A stretch of 64,000 bases of DNA from Sediminicola sp040566555 (lineage in GTDB: Bacteria; Bacteroidota; Bacteroidia; Flavobacteriales; Flavobacteriaceae), in contig NZ_JBEWYP010000003.1 of assembly GCF_040566555.1 (NCBI RefSeq), positions 186,001-250,000 on the forward strand, given 5' to 3'. The position numbers and the translations under genes were made by a program. How positions within the stretch are numbered: the first letter of the stretch is position 1; every line of letters starts with the position of its first letter. The notes beneath the pieces are model-generated. The model worked only from the letters and a program-made list of their open reading frames with translations, was not told where the DNA came from and did no database searches. This document shows, one piece after another, positions 17,953-27,103 of the stretch.

Positions 17953-18648
17953 TTAAACCAACTCCTTGGCTATTGATAGAATGTTGCTTCCGGTAATATC
18001 GGCTTCTTCCGCCAATGGATATGGGAATTTCCCTGGCCTTGAAACAAAACCAGTCATAAGTCCGGCTCGTTGGGCACCCGCAATGTCCCATCCGTGTGCG
18101 GCAATCAGCATGGTATAAATTGGCGAAGCTTTCATTTCCTTTACCACATGGGTGTAGGTTGAAGGATGTGGCTTGTACTGTTTCACATTCTCCACACTAA
18201 AAAGTTCATCAAAGAAGTGGTCAATTTCTGCAAATGCCATTTGGGCTTTTACAACTTCCATCGTACCATTGGTCAATGCGACCATTTTTACACCGCTATT
18301 TTTAAGTATAGTAAGGCCTTGCACAACATCGGGATGTGGGGGTAATTTTTTTATCAAACTCAGAACATCCTTAATTTTACTCTCAGAGATTTGCTTATCA
18401 AATTTTTCTGCAGTCATTTTAAGGGTTGCGGCCCCTACTTTTCCAAAATCTTGGTACTTTCCGGTTATAGATTCCACCAAGGAGTAGTGCAAAAGAGAAG
18501 AAAACCAGTTATCAAAGGCAAGTTCATTCGCCAGGGCATTATTAATGGCCACTTTCATCGGTTTTAAATCCAATAGGGTTTCATTGACATCAAAGATGAG
18601 CAACCTAGGTTGGGAGTGCATTGGCATAGTGTGTATTTGGGATTTCAA
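17953..18648 (-). CDS. haloacid dehalogenase type II (HAD hydrolase)
   Basis: The 231-residue HAD protein has motif I FDVNETLLDL, where the first Asp is the nucleophile. It has motif II ALTNGT, a lysine in VKQYKPHPSTY (motif III) and motif IV AAHGWDIAGAQRAGL. The DVNxTL and AHGWDI combination is that of type II L-2-haloacid dehalogenases, which replace halogen by hydroxyl at C2. Marine flavobacteria often carry such genes; the real substrate is unproven. A start a few codons inside (MHSQPRLLIFD) is possible. It is monocistronic. Confidence 0.88.
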   Translation of the reverse strand: MKSQIHTMPMHSQPRLLIFDVNETLLDLKPMKVAINNALANELAFDNWFSSLLHYSLVESITGKYQDFGKVGAATLKMTAEKFDKQISESKIKDVLSLIKKLPPHPDVVQGLTILKNSGVKMVALTNGTMEVVKAQMAFAEIDHFFDELFSVENVKQYKPHPSTYTHVVKEMKASPIYTMLIAAHGWDIAGAQRAGLMTGFVSRPGKFPYPLAEEADITGSNILSIAKELV

Positions 18649-18774
18649 TTATGGGATGAAAGTATAAATAAACCTATGCACTTCAATACCCAAGAAAGTT
18701 AATTATGGGAAATTTAACGCATACCGAAAGATCGGTAGGATATTTATTTGATGCTAAAAGTGAAGTAATTTCAT

Positions 18775-18819
18775 ATTTTAGTAGAGTACTTGGAAGGTCT
18801 CCAAGTACTTTCTAAAATA
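18775..18819 (-). terminator. terminator after the cold-shock-domain gene
   Basis: A 9-bp perfect stem (GTACTTGGA/TCCAAGTAC, 18786-18808) with a 5-nt loop is extended by imperfect ATTTTAG/CTAAAAT pairing. It lies about 20 nt beyond the stop at 18838. The tail is AT-rich rather than a pure T-run. Confidence 0.65.
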
Positions 18820-18837
18820 TAAGAATGTTATTTGTAA

Positions 18838-19290
18838 CTAGATTTTCTTGACGCGAACGGCATTCATCCCCTTAAGGCCTTTTTCTAATTCAAAGGTAAC
18901 TTTGTCGTTCTCAAGAACTTCGTCGATAAGTCCACTAACATGGACGAAATATTTTTCTTGGGAAACACTGTCTATAATGAAACCAAAACCTTTTGAAGTA
19001 TCAAAGTAAGATACCTTACCAGTTTTGTCAGCAACTTCCTCTTCTTCGTAATCCTCTTTCTTTGGAATACCAATAACGATACTTTCCGCATCAACTTTCA
19101 CCTTTTTAGATGGATCTGGCGGGGTATCTGTTAGATGTCCGTTTTCATCCACGTAAGCAATCATATTCTCAAAGTCTCCGCCTTTGGAATTTGCCTTACG
19201 GGCTTCTTTCTTCTTCATTTTTTCCTCACGTTTTTTCAAACGCTTTTTCTCTTTTTCTTTTTTATTAAAGGTTTCCTGTGCTCTCGCCAT
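18838..19290 (-). CDS. cold-shock-domain protein with basic helical N-terminus
   Basis: The 150-residue protein has two parts. Residues 1-40 are very basic and probably helical (KEKEKKRLKKREEKMKKKE). The C-terminal 65 residues form a cold-shock OB fold: TGKVSYFDTSKGFGFI has the RNP1-like aromatic surface (K-G-F-G-F-I), and YFVHVSGL corresponds to RNP2 (VFVH). It should bind single-stranded RNA or DNA. This extended CSD type is frequent in Flavobacteriia. About 290 bp of non-coding DNA upstream, containing a perfect hairpin, suggests control through a long 5' leader. Confidence 0.88.
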   Translation of the reverse strand: MARAQETFNKKEKEKKRLKKREEKMKKKEARKANSKGGDFENMIAYVDENGHLTDTPPDPSKKVKVDAESIVIGIPKKEDYEEEEVADKTGKVSYFDTSKGFGFIIDSVSQEKYFVHVSGLIDEVLENDKVTFELEKGLKGMNAVRVKKI

Positions 19291-19383
19291 TCGCTTTTAC
19301 TATTAATTTATATTTATTAATGAATCATTTATGTCTTTAATGTACAACTTTTCATGAGAAAATACTAAAAGAATCCTTGGAAA

Positions 19384-19406
19384 ATATCAATCGATGCGAT
19401 TGATAT
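19384..19406 (-). promoter_or_regulatory. 10-bp perfect hairpin in the leader of the cold-shock gene
   Basis: ATATCAATCG-ATG-CGATTGATAT forms a 10-bp stem with a 3-nt loop, 94 nt before the start at 19290. No T-run follows. It could be an operator or a structured leader element. A weaker stem, GTTTCT/AGAAAC, lies further upstream around 19452-19475. Confidence 0.5.
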
Positions 19407-19583
19407 ATCGAATACCCAATTCAGTGGTTTTAATCGAAGAAATGCAAAAAATGTTTCTTTTTGTACATAGAAACGGCTACAAAGATAGCACTACATTTTG
19501 AAATTATAAAACTCTTTGGACAATTGGTTCGTTTATCCCGATGATTTTGTTAAAAAAATCCATCTTTTTTAAATAAATTTATT

Positions 19584-20852
19584 TTATTCTTCAGATTCGT
19601 GTTTATCCAGATCATCTTTTAAATCCAATTTTCTGAAAGTAGGAGAGAAAATTCCAAATCCGAGAACCGTTAACAGGGTCATTGTGCCTCCAAAGACCAC
19701 AGCAGTAACCGTTCCCATTAATTTAGCGGTAAGTCCACTCTCAAACGCTCCCAGCTCATTTGATGAGCCTACGAACATCGAATTTACGGATGATACGCGC
19801 CCCCGCATATGGTCCGGTGTTTTTAATTGCAGGATGGTCTGTCTGATGATCATGGAAATACCATCCGTAACACCACTAAAGAAAAGCGCTAGGACCGATA
19901 TCCAAAAAGTTTGGGACAATCCAAAAATGATGATACAGATGCCAAATCCAAAGACGGCAACCAATAGCTTCATCCCGGCATTTCTATGCAAAGGGAAATA
20001 GGCCGATGCGAACATGATAATAAAGGCTCCCACTGCAGGTGCCGCCCGTAATACCCCAAACCCTTCTGCCCCGACTTTTAGGATATCCTGGGCATAAATG
20101 GGCAATAGGGCGATGGCTCCTCCAAAGAGCACGGCAATCATATCTAGTGTAATAGCTCCAAAAATAGCTTTGGTCTTTAAGACATAGGTTACCCCTTCCT
20201 TTAGGCTGGTCATCATGGATTCCCCTATTTTCGGGTTCAAAATTGGTTTTTTGGGTATTTGATACAGAAATATCAACGCAAAGGCAGAAAAGCCCACAAT
20301 GAGGCACATCGACCAGTGGACACCTATCCAAGTTATGGAAAATCCTGCCAATGCGGGCCCAAGAACGGAGGCCATTTGCCAAACTGAACTACTCCAAGTT
20401 GCAGCATTGGGATATATTTTTTTGGGAACCACCAAGGAAAACAATGAGAAAACAGTTGGACCCATAAAGGCTCTTACGAAGCCGCCCAAGAATACCAAAA
20501 AGTAAATAGAATAAAGGATAATGTTGGTAGACCAATCGGCCACTATTCTTGGCCAGGTCAATAAAAACAGCCCAAAACTAATCACAGAAAACCCGAGGAG
20601 ACATTTTATGAGGAGATTTCTTTTTTCCGATTGATCTACGATATGTCCTGCAAATAGGGCCATCCCCACGGCTGGAATAACCTCCATCAAACCAATAATT
20701 CCAAGGGACAACGGATTTTTTGTAATGCTGTATACCTCCCACTCTATGACCACAAATTGCATGGACCACGCAAAGACCATTGCAAAACGAACCAATAAAA
20801 AAATATTAAATTCCTTAAATCGCAAGGCTGCATATGGATCCTTTTTATTCAT
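19584..20852 (-). CDS. MFS transporter (EntS/MdfA-like)
   Basis: The 422-residue protein has about twelve membrane helices. The loop after helix 2 carries a major-facilitator motif A variant (GHIVDQSEKRNLLIK, about residues 65-79). The N-terminal cytosolic start (DPYAALRFKEFNIFLLVRF) and the loop RQTILQLKTPDHMRGRVSSV between the last helices are typical of the MFS_3/EntS-like branch, whose members export siderophores or drugs. This substrate is unknown. It is divergent from the OmpA-like gene, with 181 bp between. Confidence 0.88.
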   Translation of the reverse strand: MNKKDPYAALRFKEFNIFLLVRFAMVFAWSMQFVVIEWEVYSITKNPLSLGIIGLMEVIPAVGMALFAGHIVDQSEKRNLLIKCLLGFSVISFGLFLLTWPRIVADWSTNIILYSIYFLVFLGGFVRAFMGPTVFSLFSLVVPKKIYPNAATWSSSVWQMASVLGPALAGFSITWIGVHWSMCLIVGFSAFALIFLYQIPKKPILNPKIGESMMTSLKEGVTYVLKTKAIFGAITLDMIAVLFGGAIALLPIYAQDILKVGAEGFGVLRAAPAVGAFIIMFASAYFPLHRNAGMKLLVAVFGFGICIIIFGLSQTFWISVLALFFSGVTDGISMIIRQTILQLKTPDHMRGRVSSVNSMFVGSSNELGAFESGLTAKLMGTVTAVVFGGTMTLLTVLGFGIFSPTFRKLDLKDDLDKHESEE

Positions 20853-21033
20853 AAAGAGTCTTCAATCATTAGGGGTTAAATACTTCACATCAAGTTATTT
20901 GTACTAAATATTTGATTTATAAAGTTGACAAAACATTCGGATCCGCCTTCATTTTAAGGGTGTAAAAATAAACATTAAAAAATCTAATTCTCCATTACGT
21001 CCGTATCTAATAGCAGAACATTAAATATTTATC

Positions 21034-21867
21034 ATGAAAAAAATTTCACTTAGTTTATTAACAGTAGTCCTACTTGCTTCATGTGTTTCTAAAAAGAAAT
21101 ATGTGCAATTGGAACAGGAACATGGCCAAACAAAAAGTCAATTGACCAAAACTGCTGTAGAAAAGGAAGAACTTGAAGCTAAATTTGCTAAAATAGAGGC
21201 AAGAGTTGCAGAATACAATTCTAAGATCAATGAATTATCAGAAGAAAACGATGCCCAATTCGTTACTGTTGATGGAGTTGCCGTTATTTCCAATGATGTT
21301 AAAAAACAAATGCGTGCGACATTGAAAAATGTAGCTCCTGGAAAACTAAGCGAAGCTAAGACGCTAAAAGATTCCATGAATTTAGCATTGTCCTACAATC
21401 TTCAAAAATCTTTGGATACCAATACCCTGAACGAGGATGAGGACATCGCTATAGACATAGATGAGACTGTGGTTATGATTTCTATCTCCGATAAATTGTT
21501 ATTCAATACTGCTAGTTATAATGTGAGTAGCAAAGCGAATGATATTTTGCAAAAATTGGCCAACATCATCAATTCTGAGCCTAGTATTGAAGTTATGGTA
21601 GAAGGTCATACCGATGCCAGAACTATCAACACGCCAAAATTAGCAGATAACTGGGATTTAAGTGTAATGCGTGCTACTTCAGTAGTAAGAAAATTACAAA
21701 ACGAGTTCAACGTTGCTCCTGAAAAATTAATTGCATCAGGAAGAAGTAGCTATCAGCCATTGGTATCTAACGATACTAAAGAAGATAGAGCTAAAAATAG
21801 AAGAACACGTATCGTGATCTTACCAAACATCGACAAGTTTTTTGCATTAATGGCCTCTAACGAATAA
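21034..21867 (+). CDS. OmpA-family lipoprotein
   Basis: The 277-residue protein has a lipoprotein signal with Cys17 (VVLLASC), then a coiled-coil stretch (about residues 25-75; KSQLTKTAVEKEELEAKF). The C-terminal OmpA/MotB peptidoglycan-binding domain contains VEGHTDARTI, NWDLSVMRATSVVRKL and the closing DRAKNRRTRI. It is expected to be anchored in the outer membrane and to hold peptidoglycan non-covalently. It is monocistronic, with a strong terminator 32 nt after the stop. Confidence 0.92.
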   Translation: MKKISLSLLTVVLLASCVSKKKYVQLEQEHGQTKSQLTKTAVEKEELEAKFAKIEARVAEYNSKINELSEENDAQFVTVDGVAVISNDVKKQMRATLKNVAPGKLSEAKTLKDSMNLALSYNLQKSLDTNTLNEDEDIAIDIDETVVMISISDKLLFNTASYNVSSKANDILQKLANIINSEPSIEVMVEGHTDARTINTPKLADNWDLSVMRATSVVRKLQNEFNVAPEKLIASGRSSYQPLVSNDTKEDRAKNRRTRIVILPNIDKFFALMASNE

Positions 21868-21898
21868 GTCGTCATTAAATTCAATTATATACTATTAA

Positions 21899-21929
21899 AA
21901 AGGCCATCATATTTGATGGCCTTTTTTTT
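21899..21929. terminator. bidirectional terminator between the ompA-like gene and trehalase
   Basis: GGCCATCA-TATT-TGATGGCC (21902-21921) has an 8-bp perfect stem flanked by A-rich sequence on the left and eight T on the right. It is placed between two convergent genes (stops at 21867 and 21955) and can terminate both. Confidence 0.9.
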
Positions 21930-21954
21930 GTCTTACATCTAAAATTGGACTACC

Positions 21955-23535
21955 CTATTCCATTTCATTCAATAGCTGCCTGAATCCTAGGGCAACCCCG
22001 TTGGTCCATCCAAAACCATCCTGCAGGTCATACTCACCGCCTCCAGACAAGAGGGTAACATCCTCTACATTGTATTTTTCCATCATTTTACCTGTATTGG
22101 CATACACTTTTTTGTTCAGTGCTAACCATCTGGTCATGATTTCCTTTGCTTCTTTATCAAAACCATAATTCAACAACCCTTTTACCGCAATCCATTGTAA
22201 AGGTGCCCAACCATTGGGAGCATCCCATTGTTGGCCACTATCTTCCAAAGTTGTTAGTAGTCCGCCATCCTTTAAAAAATCGGTCATGAGGTGTTCCTTT
22301 ACCAAATTCGCCTGTTCTTTTGTAGCAAGGTTGAAGAACAATGGAAATGCTCCGGCCAAGGTCATTTGACCTCTAACCGTTGCTTGAGGAACATCCAAAT
22401 CCATAAAAAATGAGTTCTTCTTGCTCCAAAACACTTCTTGTATGGCCTTCATTCTATTTTTGGCCTTACTTGAAAAGGATTCTGCGGCTTCCAATTCTCC
22501 CTTTAATTGGTAACCACGGGCCAATTGGGTTTCCATATAGTATAACAGGCAATTTAGATCTACGGGTGCAATTGTGGTTGTAGTAATGGATCCAAAATCT
22601 CCCGGTTTGCCATACCATCTGGTACTAAAGTCCCAGCCAGATTCTGCCCCAGCCCTTAAATTGGCATATAGGTTCTTTTTTTCGGCCTCGGTGCTGAATT
22701 GAGCTGCCAAGTGTACATCTTCTTTATAGGATTCCTGTCGTGGGCTATCCCGCTTATCCCAATATCTATTCAATACCATGCCATCAGTGGTTTTTACAAC
22801 ATGCTTGCTAAGCTCACCAGGTTTCAAGTTAGACTCCCCGTCCATCCAAAAATTATATTCCTTCTCAATGTATGGCAGGTATTCCAAAAATTTCTGATCC
22901 TCCCCTTTGGTCAAGGCGGTGACCATTAAAGTATAAAATGGGGGTTGTGACCTGGAGAGGTAATAATCTCTAGTTCCATTGGGAATAAAACCCAAAGTAT
23001 CAATAAGATGGCTAAAGTTGTCCACCATATTTGTGGCCAAGGCATCTTTATTATCAGCCAGTAACCCCTCTATGGTAAAATAACTGTCCCAATAGTATAT
23101 TTCTCGGAAACGCCCACCTGGTACCACATATTCTTTGGGAAGTGGTATTCTTGAAGAATGTGCCACTGCCTTATCTGGAGGTCTAGTGAGCATCCCCCAA
23201 ATATTGCTGATATGCTGGTACATGCTTTTGGTAGTATCGGTTTCAAATTGTGCTGTGCTGCTGCTGAACTGATCCGAGAAATGACTATTTACAAAAGCAT
23301 TCAGTTTAAAATCTGGGTTATTTTTTTCTTGCTCATAAAGAGTTATCAACTCTTGGTATGAACGATCCGGCACTAAGTCTACAAAGGTTTTTGAATCTTT
23401 GAACACGGTGTTGATCTGTACATCCTGGAACAATTGACTCTCATAGAAATCAATTGTGGTTTCTTTGGGAGCCTCAGTTTTGCAGGAAAGGAAAAGGAAG
23501 AGGAATAGAATGGATCCCCAATTTAAAATCTTCAT
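21955..23535 (-). CDS. trehalase (GH37), lipoprotein
   Basis: The 526-residue protein carries both GH37 signatures: PGGRFREIYYWDSYF (signature 1, about residues 135-150) and QWDAPNGWAPLQW (signature 2, near 435-447), followed by GGGEYDLQDGFGWTNGV. It hydrolyses alpha,alpha-trehalose to two glucose molecules. The N-terminus is a lipoprotein signal ending at Cys18 (LFLFLSC), so it works in the periplasm or on the outer membrane. It lies 140 bp downstream of a GH63-like glycosidase with a terminator between, so they are neighbours but probably separate transcripts. Confidence 0.93.
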   Translation of the reverse strand: MKILNWGSILFLFLFLSCKTEAPKETTIDFYESQLFQDVQINTVFKDSKTFVDLVPDRSYQELITLYEQEKNNPDFKLNAFVNSHFSDQFSSSTAQFETDTTKSMYQHISNIWGMLTRPPDKAVAHSSRIPLPKEYVVPGGRFREIYYWDSYFTIEGLLADNKDALATNMVDNFSHLIDTLGFIPNGTRDYYLSRSQPPFYTLMVTALTKGEDQKFLEYLPYIEKEYNFWMDGESNLKPGELSKHVVKTTDGMVLNRYWDKRDSPRQESYKEDVHLAAQFSTEAEKKNLYANLRAGAESGWDFSTRWYGKPGDFGSITTTTIAPVDLNCLLYYMETQLARGYQLKGELEAAESFSSKAKNRMKAIQEVFWSKKNSFFMDLDVPQATVRGQMTLAGAFPLFFNLATKEQANLVKEHLMTDFLKDGGLLTTLEDSGQQWDAPNGWAPLQWIAVKGLLNYGFDKEAKEIMTRWLALNKKVYANTGKMMEKYNVEDVTLLSGGGEYDLQDGFGWTNGVALGFRQLLNEME

Positions 23536-23592
23536 AAGGTTAGTTTTTTATAAAAATAGGATATTTTAAGATAAGGGCCGGCAAACAAAAAA

Positions 23593-23618
23593 AAGTCCAA
23601 GAATAGCTCCCTGGACTT
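23593..23618 (-). terminator. terminator after the GH63-like gene
   Basis: AAGTCCA/TGGACTT, a 7-bp stem with a 12-nt loop, is followed on the minus strand by about eight T. It lies 58 nt beyond the stop at 23676. Confidence 0.75.
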
Positions 23619-23675
23619 CCTTATTAAGGTTACAACTTTATAATTGGTTTATTTAAATTGTAATGTGTATTAATT

Positions 23676-26327
23676 TTATTTTGGTTTATTGTTATCATAG
23701 AACTCATAGATCAAATTTGCCACCAGTCCGGTCCAGCCTGTTTGGTGGGAAGCCCCTACCCCACGGCCATTGTCCCCATGGAAATACTCGTAAAAAAGAA
23801 CGAGATCTTCAAATTTAGGATGCTGGTAATATGTTTTGTGCAAGGCATTCACAGGACGATTTCCGCTTTTATCCTTTTGGAAGATAGCTACCAATCTTTT
23901 CCCTAATTCCTCGGCCAACTCCTTTAAATTTTTGTTGTTATTGCTTCCTGTGGGGTATTCCATGCGCATATCCCCTCCATAAAAATTATGGTATTCCAAT
24001 AAGGATTCTATGAACATATAATTGATGGGAAACCATATGGGCCCCCTCCAGTTACTGTTCCCTCCAAATAGGGATACTGTAGATTCTGCTGGTTCGTAAT
24101 CTATGGAATAAGGTATCCCGTCTATAGTCAGGGTATAGGTCTTTTGTTCATGAATTTTGGACAATGCACGGATTCCATAATCACTTAAGAATTCCTTTTC
24201 ATCCAATAAGGCCGTCATAAGTACTTTTAATCGGTCCTTAGATACCAATGATAGGAGTACCCCTTCTTTGGAACTACTTTGAATAACACGATATTTGGAT
24301 TTATACATGCGATAGTTCCTAAACCACTCCAAGCTTCTTTTAAAGGTCGGGAGCTGGTCCAACGTATCTTCTGGAATAACCAAAACTGCCGCAAGTGAAA
24401 GTAAGCCTACAACAGATCTAATTTTAACAGGAACATGTTCCCCATTGGGTTTTACCAATCTGTCATAAAAGAAGCCTTCATCCTTATCCCAGTTACCAAC
24501 GGTATCTTCGTTTAAATTGTTCAAAGCCTCAGCGATAAAAACAAAATGTCCCAAATACTTGGTGGCCATATCCTCAAAAGATTTGTCCTCTAGGGATATT
24601 TCAAGGGATATTTCCAACATATTTAAACAGAAAAGTGCCATCCAAGCCGTTCCATCTACTTGTTCCAAATAGCCTCCACCAGGAATATCATGACTCCTAT
24701 CAAAGACCCCAATATTATCGAGGCCTAAAAACCCACCTTGGAAGACATTATGTTCATTTTTATCTTGTTGGTTGACCCACCATGTAAAGTTAAGGGCCAA
24801 TTTATTGAACATCCTCTTCAGAAAATCTATATCCCCTTTTCCTGTTTTCTTTTTGTCGATTTGATAGACTTGGAATGCAGCCCAAGCTTGTACTGGGGGA
24901 TTGACATCACTAAAATTCCACTCATATGCGGGTATTTGACCATTTGGTGCCATATACCATTCCTTATTGAGGAGCATCAGTTGATTTTTAGCGAATTCTG
25001 CATCCAAATGTGCCAAGGGCACGCAATGAAATGCAAGGTCCCAAGCTGCGAACCAAGGATATTCCCAAGCATCGGGCATGGAGAGAATATCGTGGGTCCT
25101 CATGGTTTTCCAGGTACTGTTACGGCCGTTCCATCTTGCTTTTGGTGGCTCCCCTGTCAATTTATCCCCACTCAACCATTGTTCTACATCATAATTATAA
25201 TATTGCTTGGTCCAGAGCATGCCGGCGAAGGCTTGACGTTGAATATTGCTTAGATCCTTGTCATCGGTCTTCTTTAGACCTCCATAAAACTCATCTGCCT
25301 GTGCGATCTTTTCTTCAAAATTTGCTTCAAATGATGAATCGAAGGGGTTGGACTCAATCTTCTTTTTGGACAATCGCAATCGTATAGTAACCTCGCTCTT
25401 GCCTTTAATTTCCAGTTTATAATAAGGGGCAAACTTTGTACCTTCTTTTTTGCTCTCCGGTATTTTAAAATTATTACTTACCACTGCATCGTGAAAAAGG
25501 TCTTTCTTGAAGGGATGGTCGTTTGGCTTATTGTATATTTTAGCATCATTGGTTTCATTTTCCGTAAACAGGAGTTTGTCCGGTTTTTCAAAATAAAAAT
25601 GATAGTCCCCAATATAGGGATGGGTGATATCTACCGATCCATATGTTTTACCTTGTTCATTGGCTTTGATCAAAGGTTTTGATGGCATTGGGTAAAAGCT
25701 CCAGAAATTACGTATCCATAAGGTAGGGAGAACGGATATTGGCGCTTTTTTAACGCTTCTATTGGCAATGGTAATTTTTATAAGAATATCATCAGGGTCT
25801 GCCTTGGAGTATTCTGTAAACACATCAAAATATTCATTTTTATCAAAGATCCCAGTATCTAGTAATTCGTATTCCAGTTCCTTTTTACCCCTCATCTGAT
25901 TGGTAGCGACCAAATCCTTATAAGGAAAAGCCTTTTGGGGATACTTATATAAATGTTTCATGTAGGAATGGGTGGGCGTATTATCCAAATAATAATACAG
26001 TTCCTTCACATCCTCTCCATGGTTACCTTCTGGTCCCGTTAGGCCAAACAAACGTTCTTTAATGATATTGTCCTTCCCGTTCCATAGGGCTACCCCAAAA
26101 CAAAGATTGCAATAACGGTCCGAAATACCAGCTATCCCATCTTCTCCCCATCGATATACCCTTAATCTGGAATGGTCATGCGGAAAATAATTCCATGCAT
26201 CCCCGTGAACACTATAATCTTCACGAACAGTACCCCATTGACGCTCACTTAAATATGGGCCCCACTGTAACCAATCTTTTTCTCCACTATAGTTTTCTTT
26301 GAGTCTTTTTTCCTCTTCTTTAATCAT
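23676..26327 (-). CDS. GH63/MGH1-like glucosidase
   Basis: The 883-residue protein has no signal peptide, so it is probably cytosolic. The N-terminal third is a beta-rich domain beginning WGPYLSERQWGTVREDYS. The C-terminal half has (alpha/alpha)6-barrel motifs of the GH63 clan: YPWFAAWDLAFHCVPLA, GPIWFPINYMFIESLL and GASHQTGWTGLVANLI. GH63 enzymes hydrolyse alpha-glucosidic or related bonds, including glucosylglycerate and mannosylglycerate. Substrate here is unproven. The nearby trehalase suggests alpha-glucoside or compatible-solute catabolism. Confidence 0.82.
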   Translation of the reverse strand: MIKEEEKRLKENYSGEKDWLQWGPYLSERQWGTVREDYSVHGDAWNYFPHDHSRLRVYRWGEDGIAGISDRYCNLCFGVALWNGKDNIIKERLFGLTGPEGNHGEDVKELYYYLDNTPTHSYMKHLYKYPQKAFPYKDLVATNQMRGKKELEYELLDTGIFDKNEYFDVFTEYSKADPDDILIKITIANRSVKKAPISVLPTLWIRNFWSFYPMPSKPLIKANEQGKTYGSVDITHPYIGDYHFYFEKPDKLLFTENETNDAKIYNKPNDHPFKKDLFHDAVVSNNFKIPESKKEGTKFAPYYKLEIKGKSEVTIRLRLSKKKIESNPFDSSFEANFEEKIAQADEFYGGLKKTDDKDLSNIQRQAFAGMLWTKQYYNYDVEQWLSGDKLTGEPPKARWNGRNSTWKTMRTHDILSMPDAWEYPWFAAWDLAFHCVPLAHLDAEFAKNQLMLLNKEWYMAPNGQIPAYEWNFSDVNPPVQAWAAFQVYQIDKKKTGKGDIDFLKRMFNKLALNFTWWVNQQDKNEHNVFQGGFLGLDNIGVFDRSHDIPGGGYLEQVDGTAWMALFCLNMLEISLEISLEDKSFEDMATKYLGHFVFIAEALNNLNEDTVGNWDKDEGFFYDRLVKPNGEHVPVKIRSVVGLLSLAAVLVIPEDTLDQLPTFKRSLEWFRNYRMYKSKYRVIQSSSKEGVLLSLVSKDRLKVLMTALLDEKEFLSDYGIRALSKIHEQKTYTLTIDGIPYSIDYEPAESTVSLFGGNSNWRGPIWFPINYMFIESLLEYHNFYGGDMRMEYPTGSNNNKNLKELAEELGKRLVAIFQKDKSGNRPVNALHKTYYQHPKFEDLVLFYEYFHGDNGRGVGASHQTGWTGLVANLIYEFYDNNKPK

Positions 26328-26502
26328 AAAACAATATGCTTTTCGGAGTCGGAAAATACTTCTTTATCCAATAAATCCATTATAAATCTATATTTTTTAT
26401 ATATATCTGGGTACTTTCCGGAATATAATGGGGATTTGATAGGATTAATCAAACATATTAAGAAAAAGGAACTGGAAATTGGTTCTTTGCAGTGCAAAAA
26501 TC

Positions 26503-27102
26503 CTATTCCATTTCCAACTCCTTTAGAATACCCTCAGCGGACTGGGTGATTTTTTTGTAACATCCATACCCCCATCTCGCAAAAAATGCAATAAAAACCC
26601 CCATAATGACCACATACCAGATAGGAAAAGAACCCTGTTGAAAGATATCTTTACCTTTCATTAATTTGGAGAAAACTGGCAGACAGGTCATCATAAAAAT
26701 AAAGCAAAGAAATATCCCTAAACGCTGTATGGCCAAAACCTTGTTTTTTGCCTTGGAATAAGTGACCAAGGTGTCCTTAATGTTTTTATCGATAATGTTG
26801 ATTTTTTGGATTTTTCCTAAAGATCTAAGCGTAAGTATTGGGAGTCCTATTAAAAAAGCAATGGAAAATGCGCCGCACAGTTGTAAATACCAAGTATCCA
26901 ATTGATAAAAGTTAAACAAAAAGTAAAGTGCAGAAACAAAACAAATAATGGCTCCTAGGGTTTCTACTTTAGAAATAGTACTAAATTTTCGTATATATCT
27001 ATCCTGTGTCATATCTAATATAATTTTATCGGTTAATTTCTTTTGTTGTTCCAGTTGGTCACTCATTTCGGACCAGACTGCCTGTATTTCTTCTAAGTCC
27101 AT
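26503..27102 (-). CDS. membrane protein partner of an ECF sigma factor
   Basis: The 199-residue protein has a cytosolic helical N-terminus (about residues 1-45, EEIQAVWSEMSDQLEQQKKL) and four membrane helices in two pairs (about 48-90 and 125-185). Its start is 1 bp from the stop of the sigma gene at 27104, so they form one operon. Position and topology suggest an anti-sigma or signal-sensing role. It lacks the His-x3-Cys-x2-Cys motif of ZAS anti-sigma factors and shows no FecR domain, so that role is inferred from context only. Confidence 0.7.
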   Translation of the reverse strand: MDLEEIQAVWSEMSDQLEQQKKLTDKIILDMTQDRYIRKFSTISKVETLGAIICFVSALYFLFNFYQLDTWYLQLCGAFSIAFLIGLPILTLRSLGKIQKINIIDKNIKDTLVTYSKAKNKVLAIQRLGIFLCFIFMMTCLPVFSKLMKGKDIFQQGSFPIWYVVIMGVFIAFFARWGYGCYKKITQSAEGILKELEME

Positions 27103-27103
27103 G

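Noticed and set aside
24738..25387. Long plus-strand reading frames opposite the GH63-like gene
   Set aside because: They lie wholly inside a strongly supported gene on the other strand, show no recognisable domain and reflect codon bias of that gene.
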